Positions 52,811 to 61,662 are shown, counted from the first letter of the stretch. The stretch: 64,000 nucleotides of DNA from Alkalihalobacillus sp. AL-G (GCF_030643805.1 NZ_CP094656.1:1302001-1366000); one strand, 5' to 3'. The notes: generated from the sequence alone by a model not told the origin. Translations and numbers: made by a program.

Positions 52811-53340
52811 ATGAAAATCAGAAGAGCAAGCATACAAGATACAGAGGGCATGGCGAAAGTACATGTTGAGAGCTGGAAAACAACGTATCAAGGAATTGTC
52901 GCTGATACGTTTCTAAACAGCTTATCCATTGAATACCGGAAAAATCGTTGGGATGAAATGATCAACAATAAGAACCACTTTGTCTTTGTGGCGGAGAACG
53001 AACATGGGGAAACGTCGGGTTTTCAAGCGGTGGACCCGAGCGATCAGACAATCCTTCCTATAAAGGGGAAGTGTATGCGATTTATATTTTGGAATCCTAT
53101 CAAAGAAAAGGGTTGGGTAGAGCGCTGATCAAGCCTTTGTTGGAACAGCTTATCGCGTTGAAACTCAATTCACTACTCGTATGGGTATTGGAAGACAATA
53201 AATCACGCTATTTTTATGAAGCATTGGGAGGGAAAATGGTCGAACGAACCGTTTTGCAAATTGCTGGAGAGGGATATAACGAACTTGCCTATGGCTGGGA
53301 TGATGTTAAAAAACTTCAAAAATACCTGGAAGAGAATTAA
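52811..53340 (+). pseudogene. GNAT acetyltransferase gene broken by a frameshift
   Basis: A GNAT gene whose two halves are in different frames. The first (MKIRRASIQDTEGMAKVHVESWKTTYQGIVADTFLNSL ... FVFVAENEHGE) loses frame near 53012-53014. The second resumes as VGFSSGGPERSDNPSYKGEVYAIYILESYQRKGLGRALIKPLLEQL through NKSRYFYEALGGKMVERT. Combined, they give a full-length protein of about 176 residues with the acetyl-CoA motif (YQRKGLGR). One missing base would restore it. GGGG lies ahead of the ATG. Confidence 0.82.
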
Positions 53341-53379
53341 CTTACTATAAAAAAATAAGGTTAATGATGGAGGAGAAAA

Positions 53380-53706
53380 ATGACCCAAGATTTTTACTGT
53401 GATCGGGTGTTAAGCGGAAAAACTGAGATGGAGAAGGTTTATGAGACTGAGAATATACTGGCATACTATCATACGAAACCAGCCTATGAAGTACATATTG
53501 TCGCCATTCCGAAAAAGCATATTCCGTCCCTTACAAAGATAAATGAAAGTGACAACGATCTGTTCAATGAATTAATGAATGTTGTACGAATAGTAGCTTC
53601 GCAGGTTGAATTGGAATATGGTGCATGTCGGGTGATCACAAATCTTGGAGACTACCAGGACTCGAAGCATTTGCACTGGCACATTGTTTCAGGAGCGAGA
53701 TCGTAA
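53380..53706 (+). CDS. HIT-family hydrolase
   Basis: A 108-aa protein with the histidine triad motif HLHWHI (HxHxH) at residues about 98-103, and the typical YETENILAYYHTKPAYEVHIVAIPKKHIPSLTKI region with two strands. HIT proteins hydrolyse or transfer nucleoside phosphoramidates and dinucleoside polyphosphates. The normal size and intact motif indicate an active enzyme. GGAGGAG precedes the ATG. A GNAT gene follows 22 bp downstream. Confidence 0.92.
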   Translation: MTQDFYCDRVLSGKTEMEKVYETENILAYYHTKPAYEVHIVAIPKKHIPSLTKINESDNDLFNELMNVVRIVASQVELEYGACRVITNLGDYQDSKHLHWHIVSGARS

Positions 53707-53728
53707 TCTTAGACGTGGGGGAGTTTTT

Positions 53729-54163
53729 ATGGAACAGGCGGTTTTGGCTGCATTGAATGAATTAGAGGACATCGTAAAAATAGATTCAGAGACAATTGGT
53801 GATGAAAGCAGAAGAAAAGTTTTGAAGGAAGCTATTGAAGAACAGCGCTGTCTGATTGTAATAGTAAATGGTTCTGTCGGTGGTTTTTTGGTTTACAACA
53901 CGCAGTTTTTCGATTGCAGTTTCATCTCACTCGTAATCGTAAAACCTTCTGAAAGAAGAAAGGGAATCGCAAGTTCATTAATTAGGGGTTTTGAAAAAAT
54001 TTCTCCAACAGAAAAGATATTCTCTTCAACGAACCAATCGAATGAGGGAATGCAGAAGGTCTTTTCCAAGCTCGGTTATGAGAAATGCGGATGGATAAAT
54101 AATCTCGATGAGGGCGATCCTGAACTCATTTATTTTAAAAATGAACGTAAAGTAGATTTATAG
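53729..54163 (+). CDS. GNAT family N-acetyltransferase
   Basis: A 144-aa acetyltransferase. Motif A: FISLVIVKPSERRKGIASSLIRGFEKI (about residues 66-92), followed by KIFSSTNQSNEGMQKVFSKLGYEKCGWINNLDEGDPELIY. The ATG at 53729 follows GGGGGAG; an upstream frame extension within the HIT gene is ignored. The C-terminal GWINNLDEGDPELIYFK is typical of a widespread Bacillaceae GNAT subgroup of unknown substrate. Confidence 0.88.
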   Translation: MEQAVLAALNELEDIVKIDSETIGDESRRKVLKEAIEEQRCLIVIVNGSVGGFLVYNTQFFDCSFISLVIVKPSERRKGIASSLIRGFEKISPTEKIFSSTNQSNEGMQKVFSKLGYEKCGWINNLDEGDPELIYFKNERKVDL

Positions 54164-54180
54164 AAATATAGGGGGCAATA

Positions 54181-54507
54181 ATGGCTAAACCGGTTTATTG
54201 TGACAAGTGCCATGGGGAAATTAACAATCGAGAAGATTTGGTTACGGCAACGATGTTTGTAAGTGTTGTTCCGTATCACGAAAGCTGTTATTCGAAAGAT
54301 TTGAAGGGAGCTAAAACGTTTTTTCTCGCTAATCAACCGATAAATGGTTTTTCGGGAAACTTTGGAGTGGTTGTTGCTGCTTTGTTCGGTTTTGGACTAC
54401 TCGTTTTTGCAGAAGGTGGAACAAGATTTACCTCAGTAATTTTCCTGTTGGCAGTATTTTATCGACTCTATTCCTATATTGCATATGAGAGGCATTTGGA
54501 AAAGTAG
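54181..54507 (+). CDS. Zinc-ribbon-like small membrane protein, 108 aa
   Basis: The N-terminus has CDKCHGEIN (Cys7 and Cys10) and YHESCY (His and Cys about 27 residues later), suggesting a zinc-binding ribbon of about 40 residues, followed by two membrane helices (FGVVVAALFGFGLLVFA and FTSVIFLLAVFYRLY). No known family function is recognised. It lies between the GNAT gene and the interrupted DUF2007-like gene, with GGGGG before the ATG. Confidence 0.7.
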   Translation: MAKPVYCDKCHGEINNREDLVTATMFVSVVPYHESCYSKDLKGAKTFFLANQPINGFSGNFGVVVAALFGFGLLVFAEGGTRFTSVIFLLAVFYRLYSYIAYERHLEK

Positions 54508-54518
54508 GAGGTACACGG

Positions 54519-54761
54519 ATGCTTGATTGGATTTATAAAACGTTTATTGCCAGGACGTAAGATGTATTTACAGCTTTAGATGCAAGTGAACTACAACATG
54601 CCAAGCAAAAGTTAGAAGAGGCAGGGATAACAGAATATCAAGTTAGCTCTGGTGATGCTACCATTGCAGTTGCTGGTCCAACAACTCACACAATTAAAGT
54701 TTATAAAAAAGACTATGAAAAAGCCCAAGAAATTGTTAAGGATCTACGGGACCAAAAATAA
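54519..54761 (+). pseudogene. DUF2007-like small gene with an in-frame stop codon
   Basis: An 80-codon frame begins MLDWIYKTFIART behind AGTAGGAGG, is stopped by TAA at 54558 (codon 14), and continues open to 54761 (DVFTALDASELQHAKQKLEEAGITEYQVSSGD ... KVYKKDYEKAQEIVKDLRDQK). The second part resembles the small alpha/beta signal-transducing domain of DUF2007. There is no alternative start after the TAA. One substitution (for example AAA or GAA to TAA) would explain the stop, so the gene is probably inactive or misread. Confidence 0.65.
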
Positions 54762-54802
54762 CAAACACATAAACAAATCTTGATAGAAAAGGTGGAGAAC
54801 AG

Positions 54803-55345
54803 GTGGAAACGATTGTAACTGCAGTAAGTATTAGTGAAAATCACTCGTTCAGTAAGGCAAATCAGGGTTGCATCCGCTTGTTGGCAGGGCTCGGTGTCGA
54901 AGGAGATGCGCATATGGGTGAAACTGTAAAGCATCGATCACGGGTTGCGAAAGATCCTTCACAGCCCAACCTGCGTCAAGTCCATCTGATTCACGCCGAA
55001 TTATATGACGAATTACAGGCTTCAGGCTTTCAAATTTCCGCTGGACAGATCGGTGAGAACATCACGACACGAGGAATAGATCTCCTTGGACTGCCAACTG
55101 GTACTAGACTGAAAATTGGTGAGACTGCTGTGGTCGAGTTAACAGGATTGCGTAATCCATGTAAGCAGCTTGATCAATTTCAACCGGGATTGATGTCCGC
55201 AGTATTGGATCGTGATGAGCAAGGTAATCTCATACGTAAATCGGGTGTGATGGGGATTGTTTTAAAGGATGGAGTGGTTCGTCCAGGTGATTCGATTACT
55301 GTTGAGTTCCCGGCAAAGCCGTACAAACCACTTGAACGAGTTTAA
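54803..55345 (+). CDS. MOSC-domain protein
   Basis: A 180-aa MOSC domain protein. Landmarks: SISENHSFSKANQGCIRLLAGLGVEGDAHMGETVKHRSR, NLRQVHLIHAELYDELQ, GQIGENITTRGIDLLGLPTGTRLKIGETAVVELTGLRNPCKQLDQF and GVMGIVLKDGVVRPGD. The conserved cysteine of the NPC motif, the expected molybdenum/sulfur-binding residue, is present. MOSC proteins handle molybdenum cofactor or reduce N-hydroxylated compounds. GTG start behind AAAGGTGGAG. Confidence 0.92.
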   Translation: METIVTAVSISENHSFSKANQGCIRLLAGLGVEGDAHMGETVKHRSRVAKDPSQPNLRQVHLIHAELYDELQASGFQISAGQIGENITTRGIDLLGLPTGTRLKIGETAVVELTGLRNPCKQLDQFQPGLMSAVLDRDEQGNLIRKSGVMGIVLKDGVVRPGDSITVEFPAKPYKPLERV

Positions 55346-55368
55346 GTAAAAGGAGCTTTCGAACATAT

Positions 55369-55897
55369 ATGAAGCAGTTTTTTAGATAGAGATGGAACAA
55401 TCGGCGGAGGTGACACGGTTCATTATCCAGGAGATTTTAAGCTTTTTTCTTTTTCACAGAATCTGATCAATATGCTAAAAGAAAAAGGTATCAAAGTCTT
55501 TTCGTTTACCAACCAGCCAGGAACATCAAATGGTCTGGCTAATGAAGCCGATTTTATAAAAGAGTCAGAGAGTTTTGGATTTGATGATGTGTATCTGTGT
55601 CCGCATCATCATTCGGTAGGGTGTGCTTGCAGAAAACCAGGCACCGGAATGCTTTTAGAGGCAGCGGAAAAGCATGCTTTGGATCTTAAAAGGTGTGTCG
55701 TAATTGGAGACCGCTGGAGTGATATCGTTGCTGCTTCTACGGTGGGTGCTACTAAAATTCTCGTAAAAACCGGAGCAGGCAACGACTCTTTAAACAAACA
55801 TCGCCACTTATGGACTGACACACAACCGGACTACATAGCGGAGGACTTAAAGGATGCAGTTGAATGGATGTTCTCAAAAGGCATAAAGGAGCAATGA
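55369..55897 (+). pseudogene. HAD-superfamily phosphatase gene with an N-terminal frameshift
   Basis: The ATG at 55369, preceded by AAAAGGAG, starts MKQFF and then meets a stop. The proper frame (FLDRDGTIGGGDTVHYPGDFKLFSFSQNLINMLKEKG) resumes right after a run of six Ts (55378-55383); five Ts would restore it. The rest (VFSFTNQPGTSNG, HHHSVGCACRKPGTGML, VIGDRWSDIVAA) is an intact HAD-IIIA (HisB/GmhB-like) phosphatase with the nucleophile motif DRDGT, a zinc-binding-like Cys/His loop and GDRWSD. Transcriptional slippage on the T run is possible, but a mutation or sequencing error is more likely. Confidence 0.75.
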
Positions 55898-56791
55898 ATG
55901 AAGCAAAAGATTAATCATTTATTAGAATTAGTTAGAACTGAATCCGAATCGATTTGTAGGATAACTTCAATAAATCCGTACGCTTATGGTGTGGAGAATT
56001 GTGTATTCAAGGTAACGACTGAAGAGTGGAATGAGGTTGTGATACGAGTTCCGTGGAATAGGTTTTCCTCTAATGAAACGGATGGAGACATAGATTCTAG
56101 AAGGGGACTTGAAAAAGAGGTGAGTCTAACCGAACACTGCTTTCATAAAGGCATCCCAGTACCTGAAATATTCTACGTTCAGTTTGGTGAGAAGACAGAT
56201 TTCATTATCCAGGAGTTTATCGAAGGGGATGATCGAGGTGCTTCAATTGAAGAGGTTGGAGTGCTTGTCCATAAACTGCACAACATGGCGTTACCTCCCG
56301 AACATGTAAATCTAACAAGAGATATTAATCACGATTTATCTCGTCGGATCATCGAACGGACAGAAGCATTTGAACGATTTTCCGGTCAGCATTTTCCCTT
56401 ACCCGAGCAGTTAGAGCTTCAGTCTATTCTCAACTCCTATCCATCAAAATCAAGGCTGCTGCATATGGATATTCGGCTTGAAAACTTGATTTTTTGTAAT
56501 AGGAGAATCAAAGCGATCTTTGACTGGACAAATGCTCTGATCGGTGATCCAGTTTTGGAGCTTATGAGAATCCAAGATTATAGACTGCTGAATGATGATT
56601 TTATCAAAGGCTATCCCAATTTTGAAACCGAAATGAAACGAGTGCCGGATATCGTTACATGGCTCTATCAATACGATACTGCAGTGATGCTCACCTTATT
56701 GTTTTACACAGAACTTGATGACAAACAACAAGGCGAGCAAGCAAAGAATCGACTTACCACTCTTTATGAGAAAATCAAAGCTGAAATATAG
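55898..56791 (+). CDS. Aminoglycoside phosphotransferase (APH)-like kinase
   Basis: A 297-aa protein of the APH/choline kinase-like fold. The ATP-binding region includes INPYAYGVENCVFKVTTEEWNEVVIRVPWN, the hinge IIQEFIEGDD, the catalytic loop LLHMDIRLENLIF (about residues 187-199; His-Met-Asp instead of the usual His-x-Asp with Gly) and the metal-binding AIFDWTNALIGDP. ATG immediately follows the HAD gene stop. The family phosphorylates diverse small molecules; resistance is not implied by sequence alone. Confidence 0.88.
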   Translation: MKQKINHLLELVRTESESICRITSINPYAYGVENCVFKVTTEEWNEVVIRVPWNRFSSNETDGDIDSRRGLEKEVSLTEHCFHKGIPVPEIFYVQFGEKTDFIIQEFIEGDDRGASIEEVGVLVHKLHNMALPPEHVNLTRDINHDLSRRIIERTEAFERFSGQHFPLPEQLELQSILNSYPSKSRLLHMDIRLENLIFCNRRIKAIFDWTNALIGDPVLELMRIQDYRLLNDDFIKGYPNFETEMKRVPDIVTWLYQYDTAVMLTLLFYTELDDKQQGEQAKNRLTTLYEKIKAEI

Positions 56792-56817
56792 AAAACCTTT
56801 CATTAAAGGAGTTTGAT

Positions 56818-57251
56818 ATGAAGATAAAAAAATTCCACCGGTTGAGTAGAGGGCTGATAGTTCGAAATGGTGAGGTTCTAATAGCGGAAGCGAAAGGGTA
56901 TCACCATACTTTTTACCTGGGGGACACGTCGAGATTTCGAAGGGTGCAGAAAAAGCGCTTCGTCGTGAAATGAAGGAAGAACTAGGGGTAGAGGTGAACA
57001 TAAAACGCTTCCTAGGGGATGTCGAACATCAATGGGAGTCGAGTACACATCATCATTTAGAAATCAATTATATATTTGAAGCTGTGATTGGGAATGAGGA
57101 TGCAGAGAGTTTTCATAGCAAAGAAGATCACCTAGTGTTTCTTTGGGTGAAACTTGATGAGTTAGAAAGATATAATCTTCAACCATCGTCGTTAATCGAG
57201 TTAATTCACAACTTAGATTCTATATCATCGTTTTGGAAAAGTAGTCTATAG
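56818..57251 (+). pseudogene. NUDIX hydrolase gene with a frameshift
   Basis: AAAGGAG and ATG start MKIKKFHRLSRGLIVRNGEVLIAEAKGYHHTFYL, after which a frame change within a G run (around 56919-56923) separates the rest (GHVEISKGAEKALRREMKEELGVEVNIKRFLGDVEHQW ... HHHLEINYIFEAVIG). The NUDIX box has REMKEELGV intact, but the first box glutamate is replaced by Lys (ISK). One more G would restore the frame. If genuine, the enzyme is inactive both by truncation and by the altered box. Confidence 0.78.
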
Positions 57252-57275
57252 TGATGGAAAGGGGGTGTTTATTAA

Positions 57276-57854
57276 ATGGTTGCTAAAGATGGGCAACTTA
57301 GTATCCGAAAGCTGAAATATACCGATTATGATTTTTCACTGCTATATAAATGGCTGAATGATGAGCAGGTTCAAAGCTACTATGAGGGTAAGAGTGTAAA
57401 GAACACACGTGAGCAAATCCATGAAAAGTTTGGGCGGCGTGCGTTGGGCGAGGATGAGGTTATACCTTGTATCATTGAATTTGACTGCAGGCCGATTGGC
57501 TATTTGCAGTATTATCCATTGGAAATGGATGAAATTCATGATTACGGTGCAAAGGAGGACCAACCACAGTATGGAATCGATTTATTCATTGGTGAGTTAG
57601 AGTACTGGAATCAGGGCATCGGGACGAAGACCATAAAAGTTATCATTAAATTTTTATTCGAAGAACAAGAAGTTCAGGATATTTACATAGATCCTCTAAC
57701 GTGGAATGCCCGTGCAATCCGATGCTATGAAAAATGCGGTTTTAAAAAAGTGAAAGTTCTGCCTAAGCGTGAACTGCATGATGGCGAGTATAAAGACAAT
57801 CAGATTATGAAGCTCTCAAAAGACGAATTTCAAGGCTCAGAAAGGAACTGCTAA
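57276..57854 (+). CDS. GNAT family acetyltransferase, AAC(6')-like
   Basis: A 192-aa acetyltransferase. It has LSIRKLKYTDYDFSLLYKWLNDEQVQSYYEG at the N-terminus, GYLQYYPL, and GIDLFIGELEYWNQGIGTKTIKVIIKFLFEE, then IDPLTWNARAIRCYEKCGFKKVK (about residues 100-160), the pattern of AAC(6')-type and related acetyltransferases. It overlaps the next gene by 1 bp (TAATG). Sequence similarity to aminoglycoside acetyltransferases does not prove a resistance function. ATG behind GGAAAGGGGG. Confidence 0.88.
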   Translation: MVAKDGQLSIRKLKYTDYDFSLLYKWLNDEQVQSYYEGKSVKNTREQIHEKFGRRALGEDEVIPCIIEFDCRPIGYLQYYPLEMDEIHDYGAKEDQPQYGIDLFIGELEYWNQGIGTKTIKVIIKFLFEEQEVQDIYIDPLTWNARAIRCYEKCGFKKVKVLPKRELHDGEYKDNQIMKLSKDEFQGSERNC

Positions 57855-58399
57855 TGAAAAATATTTATATTGTGCGCCATTGTAAGGCGGAAGGACAAGC
57901 TGCTGATGCTCCGTTAACGGCATTAGGTGTTATACAATCGAAGGAACTAGCGCAATTTTTATCCGATAAAAATATTGAGCATATCGTAACCAGTCCGTAT
58001 GAAAGAGCTGTCCAGACGATCCAGCCATTTGCTGATGAGCAAGGAATCGAAATGGCACTAGATAACCGTTTAGAAGAACGCGTTTTATCAAGTGAAACCC
58101 GATCGGATTGGATGGAGATGCTACGTAAAACATACGATGATTTAGAGTTGTGTTATGAAGGTGGAGAGTCGAGTAATATGGCGATGGTTCGAGCTGTAGC
58201 GGTCGTTGAGGATGTTTTAAAACGCCCAGGTCGGAACAGTGTTATCGTCACGCATGGGAATCTGATGTCCCTGCTCCTCAAGCATTTTGATGAACGAATC
58301 GGGTTCGAGGAATGGAAAGCACTGACGAATCCAGATGTATACGAGTTGCGAATTGAAAACCGCACGACAAGTATTGAACGTGTTTGGCTGATCGATTAG
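57854..58399 (+). CDS. Histidine phosphatase family protein (RHC variant)
   Basis: A 181-aa member of the phosphoglycerate mutase/histidine phosphatase superfamily. The N-terminal motif is YIVRHCKAEGQA (residues 5-16): the catalytic His of the usual RHG triad is present, but the Gly is Cys. Later motifs are VTSPYERAVQTI, LEERVL and VIVTHGNLMSLLLKHF, which provides the second His. It is translationally coupled to the upstream acetyltransferase. Probably a phosphatase of small phosphorylated metabolites. Confidence 0.9.
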   Translation: MKNIYIVRHCKAEGQAADAPLTALGVIQSKELAQFLSDKNIEHIVTSPYERAVQTIQPFADEQGIEMALDNRLEERVLSSETRSDWMEMLRKTYDDLELCYEGGESSNMAMVRAVAVVEDVLKRPGRNSVIVTHGNLMSLLLKHFDERIGFEEWKALTNPDVYELRIENRTTSIERVWLID

Positions 58400-58420
58400 A
58401 TGTAAAAGCGGGGGATTATC

Positions 58421-58630
58421 ATGGTTATATTGACTATTGGATTGTTTATAATTTTGGGTTATATTTTATTCCTTTTTGGGCCTGAAATCAGTTTTATTTT
58501 CGGGTTTGGGATTCTCGCAGGAGGGTTGTTCAGAGGGCTCTATTTATTGAATGAGATTCATAAAAGGCTTTCTGAATCTGATCGTCAGACATTGGAAGCC
58601 AAGCCAGCTACAAAAAATGAAAACATTTAA
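58421..58630 (+). CDS. Small two-helix membrane protein, 69 aa
   Basis: Two hydrophobic segments (ILTIGLFIILGYILFLFG and FIFGFGILAGGLFRGLYLL), followed by a charged tail (NEIHKRLSESDRQTLEAKPATKNENI). A GGGGGA site precedes the ATG. It is not recognised; the stop codon lies only 41 bp before the next acetyltransferase, suggesting co-transcription. Confidence 0.6.
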   Translation: MVILTIGLFIILGYILFLFGPEISFIFGFGILAGGLFRGLYLLNEIHKRLSESDRQTLEAKPATKNENI

Positions 58631-58671
58631 TGAAACATACTTTCCTATACCATGCAGGAGGGACCGGTGTA

Positions 58672-59214
58672 ATGATTTTACTAAAAAAACACAGTTTAGA
58701 GTATGCAGATCGAATGTTTGAACTATCCTCTGCACCACCAGTGAAAGATGCATTAGGTTTAAATGTGGATAAGGTTGAGGAAACACGTGCCTTTATAAGA
58801 GCAGTTATAAAGGAAGAGGAAGATGGGCAGACGCTTTCTCGAGTGATTATTAATGAAGAAGACGAATTGATTGGTGTTATCACCCTTATGTTCATAAATC
58901 ATGAGACGAAATCGGCGCATATCGGTACTTGGATCGGTCATGAATATTGGGGGAAAGGGTATAATCGACCCGCAAAGGAAGCGATCCTGAAAATTGCCTT
59001 TCAAGAATTGGGTTTAGACATTGTATTTGCGGGTGCAAGAACCGAAAACATCCGTTCTCACAAGGCTCAGCAAAAGCTGCCGTTTATCCGATTAAACATC
59101 GAATCGGCATTCCTTGAAGAGCATGCGTTTTTAGAAAAGAAAGAGAAACGGTCCTGTGTTTTGCATGGTTTTTATAAGGAAGACTTTATGGAACTTTTGA
59201 ATCGGGAGAAGTGA
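58672..59214 (+). CDS. GNAT acetyltransferase, RimL/RimJ type
   Basis: A 180-aa acetyltransferase. The ATG at 58672 (MILLKKHSLEYADRMFELSSAPPVKDALGL) follows GGAGGGACC; an upstream in-frame ATG at 58630 lacks a site. Motif A: SAHIGTWIGHEYWGKGYNRPAKEAILKIAFQELGL (about residues 85-119), then VFAGARTENIRSHKAQQKLPF and RSCVLHGFYKEDF, as in RimL-like enzymes that acetylate ribosomal protein or antibiotic amino groups. Substrate unknown. Confidence 0.87.
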   Translation: MILLKKHSLEYADRMFELSSAPPVKDALGLNVDKVEETRAFIRAVIKEEEDGQTLSRVIINEEDELIGVITLMFINHETKSAHIGTWIGHEYWGKGYNRPAKEAILKIAFQELGLDIVFAGARTENIRSHKAQQKLPFIRLNIESAFLEEHAFLEKKEKRSCVLHGFYKEDFMELLNREK

Positions 59215-59345
59215 AATTATGATACGATTTGAGAAATTAGAGGGTGATAGTGAAGTTTTTAAAACTAATTAGACTCGCTTTTAAGACTGCAAGAGATTAT
59301 GGGTTAGAGTTAATACAATTCGATGTTCCCAGATGAAGTCTTCAA

Positions 59346-59420
59346 GGTGTGCGAACTGGAGGATGGAGAGCTGCACGAATAAACGGAGAGCTTGTCTATC
59401 CGCAAACGTTGTTTAATTGA
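59346..59420 (+). pseudogene. Short 3' gene remnant, unrecognised
   Basis: The intergenic region 59215-59454 contains a readable stretch (GVRTGGWRAARINGELVYPQTLFN) ending in TGA and lacking a start. It looks like the C-terminus of a decayed small protein gene. Another ATG frame at 59219 closes after about 17 codons. No function can be proposed. Confidence 0.3.
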
Positions 59421-59454
59421 AAAATATTAATTTACTGGGTAAGGAGATTTTAGT

Positions 59455-59970
59455 TTGGAATTCAAGGTAAAAGAATTGGAAGGTTATACGCCACAAATCG
59501 GGCGCCTCGTTTCGATGATGAATTATGCAAGAAAGACGACATTGGATGCTGTTCATGGACTAACGATCAAGGAATTGGATCATCTACATAATAAAAATGC
59601 TAATTCGATTGGTGCTCTATTATTACATATTGCTGCAGTCGAAAAAGGGTTTCAGATCGAGATATTTGACGGCAGAAATCCGAATGAGCAGGAATACGAC
59701 GAGTGGGGTGCCGCCTATGGCCTAGGTGAGTTAGGGAGAAAAGAAATTAAAGATCAGCCATTAACGTTTTATATAGACAAGCTATATGAAGTTCGGAATC
59801 GGACATTAGAGGAGTTCCGGAGGCGAGACGATACTTGGCTGCATTCGGAAAGACTATGGGATAATCAACCATCGAATAACTATTTCATCTGGTTTCATGT
59901 TATTGAGGACGAAATCAACCATCGAGGTCAAATACGAATTCAACTGAAAATGATCCCTTTCTTATCCTGA
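59455..59970 (+). CDS. DinB-family (four-helix bundle) protein
   Basis: A 171-aa protein with the DinB fold. Metal-site histidines are seen in SIGALLLHIAAVEKGFQ (about residues 50-66) and FHVIEDEINHRGQIRIQLK near the C-terminus, as in DinB/YfiT-like metal-dependent proteins, some of which are thiol S-transferases. It starts with TTG behind AAGGAGA. It is the last plus-strand gene of the modifying-enzyme stretch. Confidence 0.85.
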   Translation: MEFKVKELEGYTPQIGRLVSMMNYARKTTLDAVHGLTIKELDHLHNKNANSIGALLLHIAAVEKGFQIEIFDGRNPNEQEYDEWGAAYGLGELGRKEIKDQPLTFYIDKLYEVRNRTLEEFRRRDDTWLHSERLWDNQPSNNYFIWFHVIEDEINHRGQIRIQLKMIPFLS

Positions 59971-60052
59971 ATTTGTACAGCCTGTCAATGTCCCCGGAAC
60001 GACGTACTTTAACATTTTCACATGATTGTTTCAATCAGGAAGTTGCGATGAA

Positions 60053-61450
60053 TCATGCAATTCCCTCTGAACGGTCCGAAGTGATTAAAGTAACAACAAT
60101 TAATACGATTACAGCAACAGGTACTGCGATTAGCACACTGTTTAAGTCGAACGGCTTTGCTAAAGGAATCTCCCATATAAGCGTAGTGACGACACCTGCG
60201 ATCATGGAAGAAACGCCGCCTTGCAGATTGACTCGTTTCCAGAAAAACACAGCCAACACAGCCGGTGTGATTCCAGCACCGTATACTGTATAGGCATACA
60301 TTTGTACGGATAGCACAGTCGGGAAATAGCTTATAATCACGAAAGCTAATCCACCTAATATGACGATGAACCATTTTGTTATATTCAACAATTGACGGTC
60401 TGTAGCATCTCTTTTAATGTATTTACCGAATATGTCATAGGTTACATTCGTTGCGGCAGAAAGCAAGTAGGAATTACCTGTGGTCACAATGAAGGCTGTT
60501 GCCGAGGCAAGTAATATTCCACCAACAAACGTCGGCATGGCAACTGTAGTCGCCATTAAAGCCATGCCTGGTTCGATATCATGGAACAATGACCTTGATG
60601 CAAATGCGATAAAGGAGATCATTGGGGAAATCACTAACATTGCGAGAAGCCAGCCAATCTGAGCAGCTTTCGAGGATTTATCTCCTTTAGACGAAGCCAG
60701 CCTTTGGTACATATTCTGATCCGCTAATAAAAGAAACAAGGAAGGCAACAAAAAGCCTAATAACTGCAAATTTGTAAGTGTCCCTGAAAAGGTAAGGTGC
60801 TCTGAAGGAACGTTTGCGATAATGTCATCCCAACCACCTGCAAGAAAAAATATAGTTGGCAGTGTGATAGCCAGACCTATAATTGCCAAGAATGCACTTA
60901 ATGCATCAGTAGGTGCAACCGATCTTAATCCTCCAATGGTTGCTAGGAAGATAATTAAAGCAGCACCAATTATCGTTCCGAGTGCTACCGACATTCCCGT
61001 TGTAATATTTAAAATAAACCCGAGACCTTTCATTTGATATGAAACGATGCCGACATATGCTAGGATTATGATTATTCCTGCTATAAGCCTGGCAAAAGGG
61101 CCGTATTTTTCCTCCAATATTCCTGAAACTGTGTATTTCCCAAATTCCCTTATCTTTGGGGCAATAAAATATAGGACACCAATCCCTAATAAAGTTGGCA
61201 ACATTAACAACAATGCAGGGATAATTCCGTAGCTGTAAGCCATCGAAGTCTCCCCGCCAGAAATACTTCCACTCCCTGTCCAAGTGGCAAGGAGTGTACC
61301 TGTTAAGACAATTGCTCCTAGTCCTTTTCCTGCAAGAATAAAGTCCTCACTGTTCGAGACTTTCCTTGCAAAATAAATACCCAGGATGACCATTATGACG
61401 CCATAAGCACCGACATACCATAATAGCGTTGGATCATGAACGAGTTCCAT
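60053..61450 (-). CDS. Sodium:solute symporter family transporter (SSS)
   Basis: A 465-aa transporter with 12-13 helices. Landmarks: FARKVSNSEDFILAGKGLGAIVLTGTLLATWTGSGSISGGETSMAYSYG, IPALLLMLPTLLG, the signature-like IIFLATIGGLRSVAPTDALSAFLAIIG, and LLADQNMYQRLASSKGDKSSKAAQIG. The ATG at 61450 (MELVHDP) follows AAGGAG at correct spacing; the GTG four codons earlier abuts that site. It is monocistronic, with a divergent LysM gene upstream. Substrate unknown. Confidence 0.9.
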   Translation of the reverse strand: MELVHDPTLLWYVGAYGVIMVILGIYFARKVSNSEDFILAGKGLGAIVLTGTLLATWTGSGSISGGETSMAYSYGIIPALLLMLPTLLGIGVLYFIAPKIREFGKYTVSGILEEKYGPFARLIAGIIIILAYVGIVSYQMKGLGFILNITTGMSVALGTIIGAALIIFLATIGGLRSVAPTDALSAFLAIIGLAITLPTIFFLAGGWDDIIANVPSEHLTFSGTLTNLQLLGFLLPSLFLLLADQNMYQRLASSKGDKSSKAAQIGWLLAMLVISPMISFIAFASRSLFHDIEPGMALMATTVAMPTFVGGILLASATAFIVTTGNSYLLSAATNVTYDIFGKYIKRDATDRQLLNITKWFIVILGGLAFVIISYFPTVLSVQMYAYTVYGAGITPAVLAVFFWKRVNLQGGVSSMIAGVVTTLIWEIPLAKPFDLNSVLIAVPVAVIVLIVVTLITSDRSEGIA

Positions 61451-61662
61451 TTTATATATCACTCCTTATATTTATTTTCTTATTTTGTTAGTTTGTATTC
61501 TTTTTCCAGTATTATGTACATTGATATGGCAATAAATCCTATGTTCCTTATATACCTGTGGTACAGTCATCTTCTTTTCAAAGTTCCAGCTGAATCCCTC
61601 ATTTTCAACGTTGCTCATAAATAAGTATAGTAGGAAGAATGATGATGGGGTGGGGGAGTGAT

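Noticed and set aside
55472-55897. HAD phosphatase starting at the internal ATG
   Set aside because: This would lose the nucleophile motif DRDGT, which is encoded just upstream in the same frame.
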